From an uncultured Eubacteriales bacterium (lineage in GTDB: Bacteria; Bacillota; Clostridia; Oscillospirales; CAG-272), in contig URHR01000009.1 in the NCBI GenBank assembly GCA_900547725.1, positions 1 through 41,259 of the forward strand: a stretch of 41,259 bases of DNA, written 5' to 3'. Shown here piece by piece: positions 40,650-41,259 of the stretch. The notes beneath the pieces are model-generated. The model was not told the origin of the DNA, did no database searches, and saw only the letters and a program-made list of their open reading frames with translations. Both the position numbers and the translations under genes were made by a program. Each line of letters begins with the position of its first letter. Positions within the stretch are counted from its first letter, which is position 1.

Positions 40650-40696
40650 TGGAGGGGGAAGAGACCCCTTTCGGAGGGGTCTCTTCCCCCTCCAAA
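40650..40696 (+). terminator. 21-pair perfect hairpin after folD
   Basis: A perfect 21-base-pair stem (left arm 40650-40670, right arm 40676-40696) with a TTCGG loop. Its T-run is absent, so it may protect the 3' end or stop transcription only in part. Confidence 0.7.
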
Positions 40697-40714
40697 CCTC
40701 CCTCATCTCCCCGA

Positions 40715-40796
40715 ACTTCCCTGCACGACAACCGCCGTTTTGATCTGCAAAATTTTTCTCGGTTTTGAAAGCGGCGGTTGCCGTGCAGGGAAGTTT
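40715..40796 (+). repeat. 3'-end hairpin repeat, copy 4 (long-stem part)
   Basis: A 28-pair stem with two mismatches: arm 40715-40742 starting AACTTCCCTGCACG, arm 40769-40796 ending GGGAAGTT. It has the same AACTTCC...GGAAGTT outer bases as the copy behind groEL, with a different inner stem. It follows folD on the same strand. Confidence 0.6.
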
Positions 40797-40859
40797 TTGG
40801 CAGATTGGGAGGTGCGATACCTTGCAGAGTGCGGCTTCGCACCCGATTGGTGGGGGCAC

Positions 40860-40968
40860 GTAGGGAGCGTGTATGCCTTTTGTAAGAGCAGATTGATCCC
40901 CCCTCACATAAGAATAAGTCAGCAAGTATCTTCCCTCGAACTGAAACGACCCATGTGTCGTTCCCTAC
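40860..40968. repeat. candidate MITE-like element
   Basis: GTAGGGAGCG (40860-40869) and CGTTCCCTAC (40959-40968) are inverted ends with one mismatch, 109 bases overall. The 19-base dispersed repeat (40885-40903) and the small hairpin AACGAC-N6-GTCGTT lie inside. No coding frame. Confidence 0.4.
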
Positions 40969-41194
40969 AAATTACATTCCCGACGGGTTACGCACTTCAC
41001 AGGGGCGCAATCCGAAGGGAGCGCCCCGCATTCTAACCCGCCCTCCGCCCCTTAACTAACTTGAACCATTTCTATCCGGTAGCGGAGAAAGGCAACAGCC
41101 GTCAAAATCCCGCTCGACGGGATTTTGTTCGTAGCAGCCGGAATTCGTAGCACGGCAAATGGCTACACCAGAATCTGTACAACGTAAGGACAGA
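40969..41194. other. gene-free intergenic stretch
   Basis: No gene was found in 40969-41194. It holds the hairpin CAAAATCCCG-CTCGA-CGGGATTTTG (41103-41127), which could be a terminator, and a GC-rich stretch with no clear structure. Confidence 0.5.
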
Positions 41195-41259
41195 ATCAAA
41201 AAAACTTAGTTGAAGGTCTTGAAGGTTCTTAGGGGACTTCTCCTTAAGAAGTCCCCTAA
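41195..41259 (-). repeat. 3'-end hairpin repeat, copy 5 (cut by window edge)
   Basis: TTAGGGGACTTCT-CCTTA-AGAAGTCCCCTAA is a perfect 13-pair hairpin at the window end, preceded by GGTCTTGAAGGTTCTT. It matches the middle hairpin and its flank in the groEL copy, in the orientation expected behind a minus-strand gene just outside the window. Confidence 0.6.

Noticed and set aside
40500..40925. Minus-strand 141-codon frame at the folD end
   Set aside because: Runs through folD and the hairpin repeats; the shared RGDQSAL peptide with 6987-7181 comes from the 19-base DNA repeat, not from a protein.

Overview
The window looks like a chromosomal segment of a GC-rich, spore-forming Bacillota (class Clostridia, probably an uncultured gut lineage). 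Pointers are a lone spoVAC, a CIRCE-controlled groESL, strong AGGAGG-type ribosome sites, consensus sigma-A promoters, YfmF/YfmH and TrmK/Nif3 housekeeping pairs, and many hairpin-rich intergenic repeats. The species is not identifiable from the sequence alone. Third codon positions are very GC-rich, so long antisense open frames are common and were ignored. No rRNA, tRNA, CRISPR array, phage gene or transposase was seen.

Layout. 0.06-6.3 kb (minus): galT, a membrane-anchored collagen-like SGNH hydrolase and a heparinase II/III-family protein form one operon for galactose or glycan metabolism. 6.3-11.2 kb: a structured repeat, a small XRE regulator, a 1252-residue Cys-rich lipoprotein and a second repeat copy. 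11.2-13.3 kb: groES-groEL with CIRCE. 13.4-15.8 kb (plus): an alanine/glycine symporter and an AEC-family transporter. 15.8-18.7 kb (minus): inorganic pyrophosphatase and a three-gene tyrosine-phosphorylation module (PHP phosphatase, Wzz-like adaptor, BY-kinase). 18.8-19.7 kb: spoVAC and a small coiled-coil protein.

19.7-26.7 kb (minus) is the most distinctive region. A consensus promoter drives a 36-codon Cys-containing ORF, then a leader with a c-di-GMP-I (GEMM) riboswitch, then a signal-peptidase-like protein lacking both catalytic residues, two single-pass TasA/camelysin-like proteins, an apparently active SipW-type signal peptidase, and three secreted proteins with SipW-type signal peptides. 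Two of these have TasA-like and beta-helix modules. Paired hairpins separate the substrate genes. I interpret this as a c-di-GMP-responsive surface-fibre or matrix system with an unusual pseudo-peptidase; the function is inferred.

26.7-31.6 kb: YitT-family membrane protein, Dabb protein, alpha/beta hydrolase, an XRE/ECF-sigma pair, a small HTH regulator and a C39-like protein of unknown role. 31.9-36.1 kb (minus): trmK, nif3-like, a divergent metallophosphoesterase, rlmD, and a DUF1858 protein. 36.2-40.6 kb (plus): yfmF, yfmH, an Lgt-like protein lacking the catalytic residues, and folD. 40.6-41.26 kb carries only hairpins and repeats.
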